Source: JBMNUL01 sp050946255 (lineage in GTDB: Bacteria; Actinomycetota; Coriobacteriia; Coriobacteriales; CADBOM01). Taken from it: a stretch of DNA of 5,449 nt. Location of the stretch: positions 1-5,449 of the forward strand of contig JBMNUL010000170.1 in assembly GCA_050946255.1 (NCBI GenBank), read 5' to 3'. Of the stretch, positions 4,968-5,449 are shown in pieces. Below the pieces are notes generated by a model. The model ran no database searches. It saw only the letters and a program-made list of their open reading frames with translations, and was not told where the DNA came from. The first letter of the stretch is position 1. Every line of letters starts with the position of its first letter. The position numbers and the translations under genes were made by a program.

Positions 4968-5087
4968 ATGACTGATGTGAACCAAATACACGAGTTTGCA
5001 ATAAAGTGGATTGACAAGTTCAGAGATTGGAAAATCAATTACATAGAACTTGTAGACCACTATATGGCAGATGATTGCGCTGAGTAG
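4968..5087 (+). pseudogene. N-terminal fragment of an uncharacterised gut-Firmicutes-type protein
   Basis: ATG 4968 opens a 39-residue frame reading MTDVNQIHEFAIKWIDKFRD, then WKINYIELVDHYMADDC and AE before TAG. The aromatic, acidic helical sequence looks strongly coding. From memory it resembles the start of an uncharacterised family of a few hundred residues common in rumen and gut Clostridia (IHEFAIKWIDKFRD and ELVDHYMADDC are characteristic); this is recall and not a search. The resemblance ends abruptly after MADDC, so the rest of the gene appears lost. There is no SD before the ATG. The same frame is open upstream to 4899 (SEKPDIKPLFLDVAT), so the true start may be elsewhere. Function unknown. 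Confidence 0.5.
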
Positions 5088-5149
5088 CGAAAACCTGCCA
5101 TCTTATGATGGGAGTTCAACCAGACTGAACAGGAAATACAGGAAGAAAT

Positions 5150-5187
5150 AACTTGATCGCTGAGCGCCCAAGAACAGCGACCAAGTT
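5150..5187. repeat. Long imperfect hairpin with a following 12-bp-spaced direct repeat
   Basis: AACTTGATCGCTG (5150-5162) pairs with CAGCGACCAAGTT (5175-5187), with 12 of 13 positions complementary and a 12-base loop. No T tract follows on either side. The right arm overlaps a direct repeat of CGACCAAGTT (5178-5187 and 5190-5199, 12-bp period). It could be the end of a decayed element or a protein-binding site. Confidence 0.6.
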
Positions 5188-5398
5188 ACCGACCAAGTTG
5201 ATGAACTTCGAGATTCGAGTCTGGAGGGGTGTTAATTAGATTCCCCAGGCTTTCCGCGCGGTGACGGTTTTTGATGTCGAAAGAGGCCGGGCGCTCCTCG
5301 TAGAGCTCCTTGCATTATTCTTTGATGTCCCCCATCACGTCAAACTCAAATTCCGCGATTAAATGGTCCGAAATTTGATAGATTAGTTCAACTTGAAA
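5186..5398 (-). pseudogene. Decayed coding remnant on the minus strand, interrupted by a stop
   Basis: On the minus strand, one frame from 5398 to the TAA at 5188-5186 is open except for a single TAA at 5317-5315. It reads FQVELIYQISDHLIAEFEFD and VMGDIKE before the stop, and CKELYEERPASFDIKNRHRA, then ESLGNLINTPP after it. The middle is GC-richer than its flanks, with coding-like amino acid composition. No ATG with an SD is visible at the 5' end. The first open codon begins inside the palindrome at 5396-5423, and the remnant ends in the hairpin at 5150-5187. I do not recognise the family. It may be a piece of a larger gene brought in or cut by rearrangement. Confidence 0.4.
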
Positions 5399-5423
5399 TC
5401 AAGTCTACATGTTGACTTGATTT
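5396..5423. repeat. Near-perfect 28-bp palindrome
   Basis: AAATCAAGTC (5396-5405) and GACTTGATTT (5414-5423) are perfect inverted copies around TACATGTT. Because ACATGT is itself palindromic, 26 of 28 positions are symmetric. The plus-strand side ends in TTTT, so it could be a terminator in that direction. A second, overlapping inverted repeat (ACTTGA 5391-5396 and TCAAGT 5399-5404) shares its left arm. Confidence 0.7.
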
Positions 5424-5449
5424 TGCTTATCTATTACATCATTAGACTC

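Noticed and set aside
4709..5038. 109-codon minus-strand frame
   Set aside because: It overlaps the better-supported plus-strand fragment at 4968-5087 and the terminator, and shows no family features. It looks like chance in AT-rich DNA.

Overview
The window reads as a junction between a GC-rich, conserved chromosomal block (about 1-3600) and a more AT-rich accessory stretch (about 3600-5449). The gene set and the TTG starts suggest a high-GC anaerobic Gram-positive host. My best guess is an actinobacterium of the Coriobacteriia (Eggerthellaceae-like) from an animal gut or rumen. This is inferred from protein flavour and not proven by any marker in the window.

Conserved block. At the left edge is the 3' end of a plus-strand gene, probably polyphosphate kinase (PPK1), with an unusual low-complexity Ala/Ser/Gly tail and a basic amphipathic end. 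A 263-base spacer with an Ala/Glu-type degenerate duplication follows. On the minus strand lies a short, complete 57-residue 2[4Fe-4S] ferredoxin (658-831) with a good Shine-Dalgarno site and a strong intrinsic terminator (596-634). Divergent from it is a full-length TrmA/RlmD-type rRNA (uracil-5)-methyltransferase (1025-2329, TTG start). It keeps its TRAM domain, all four cluster cysteines, the AdoMet motifs and the catalytic Cys and Glu.

Toxin-antitoxin module. Convergent to the methyltransferase, on the minus strand, is a two-gene operon: a RelB/DinJ-like ribbon-helix-helix antitoxin (2933-3235) and a PIN-domain ribonuclease toxin (2493-2936). They overlap by ATGA. The promoter region holds a perfect 18-bp palindrome (3278-3295) over the -35 region, and a second inverted repeat lies just before the antitoxin ribosome binding site. 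This looks like a complete, autoregulated and functional locus.

Accessory stretch. A WYL-family-type regulator (3389 onward) keeps only its N-terminal helix-turn-helix part. It is frameshifted near 3530 and then runs into five head-to-tail 23-bp repeats (3643-3757), which are the most unexplained element in the window. Next is an intact ankyrin-repeat protein (3929-4600) with its own RBS and a downstream terminator (4692-4735). The remaining 700 bases hold fragments: an N-terminal piece of an uncharacterised gut-Firmicutes-type protein (4968-5087), a decayed minus-strand coding remnant with an in-frame stop (5186-5398), and two strong inverted repeats (5150-5187 and 5396-5423) at the two ends of that remnant. 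The right part therefore looks like a site of repeated insertion and deletion next to a stable core. I see no CRISPR array, tRNA, rRNA or intact transposase.
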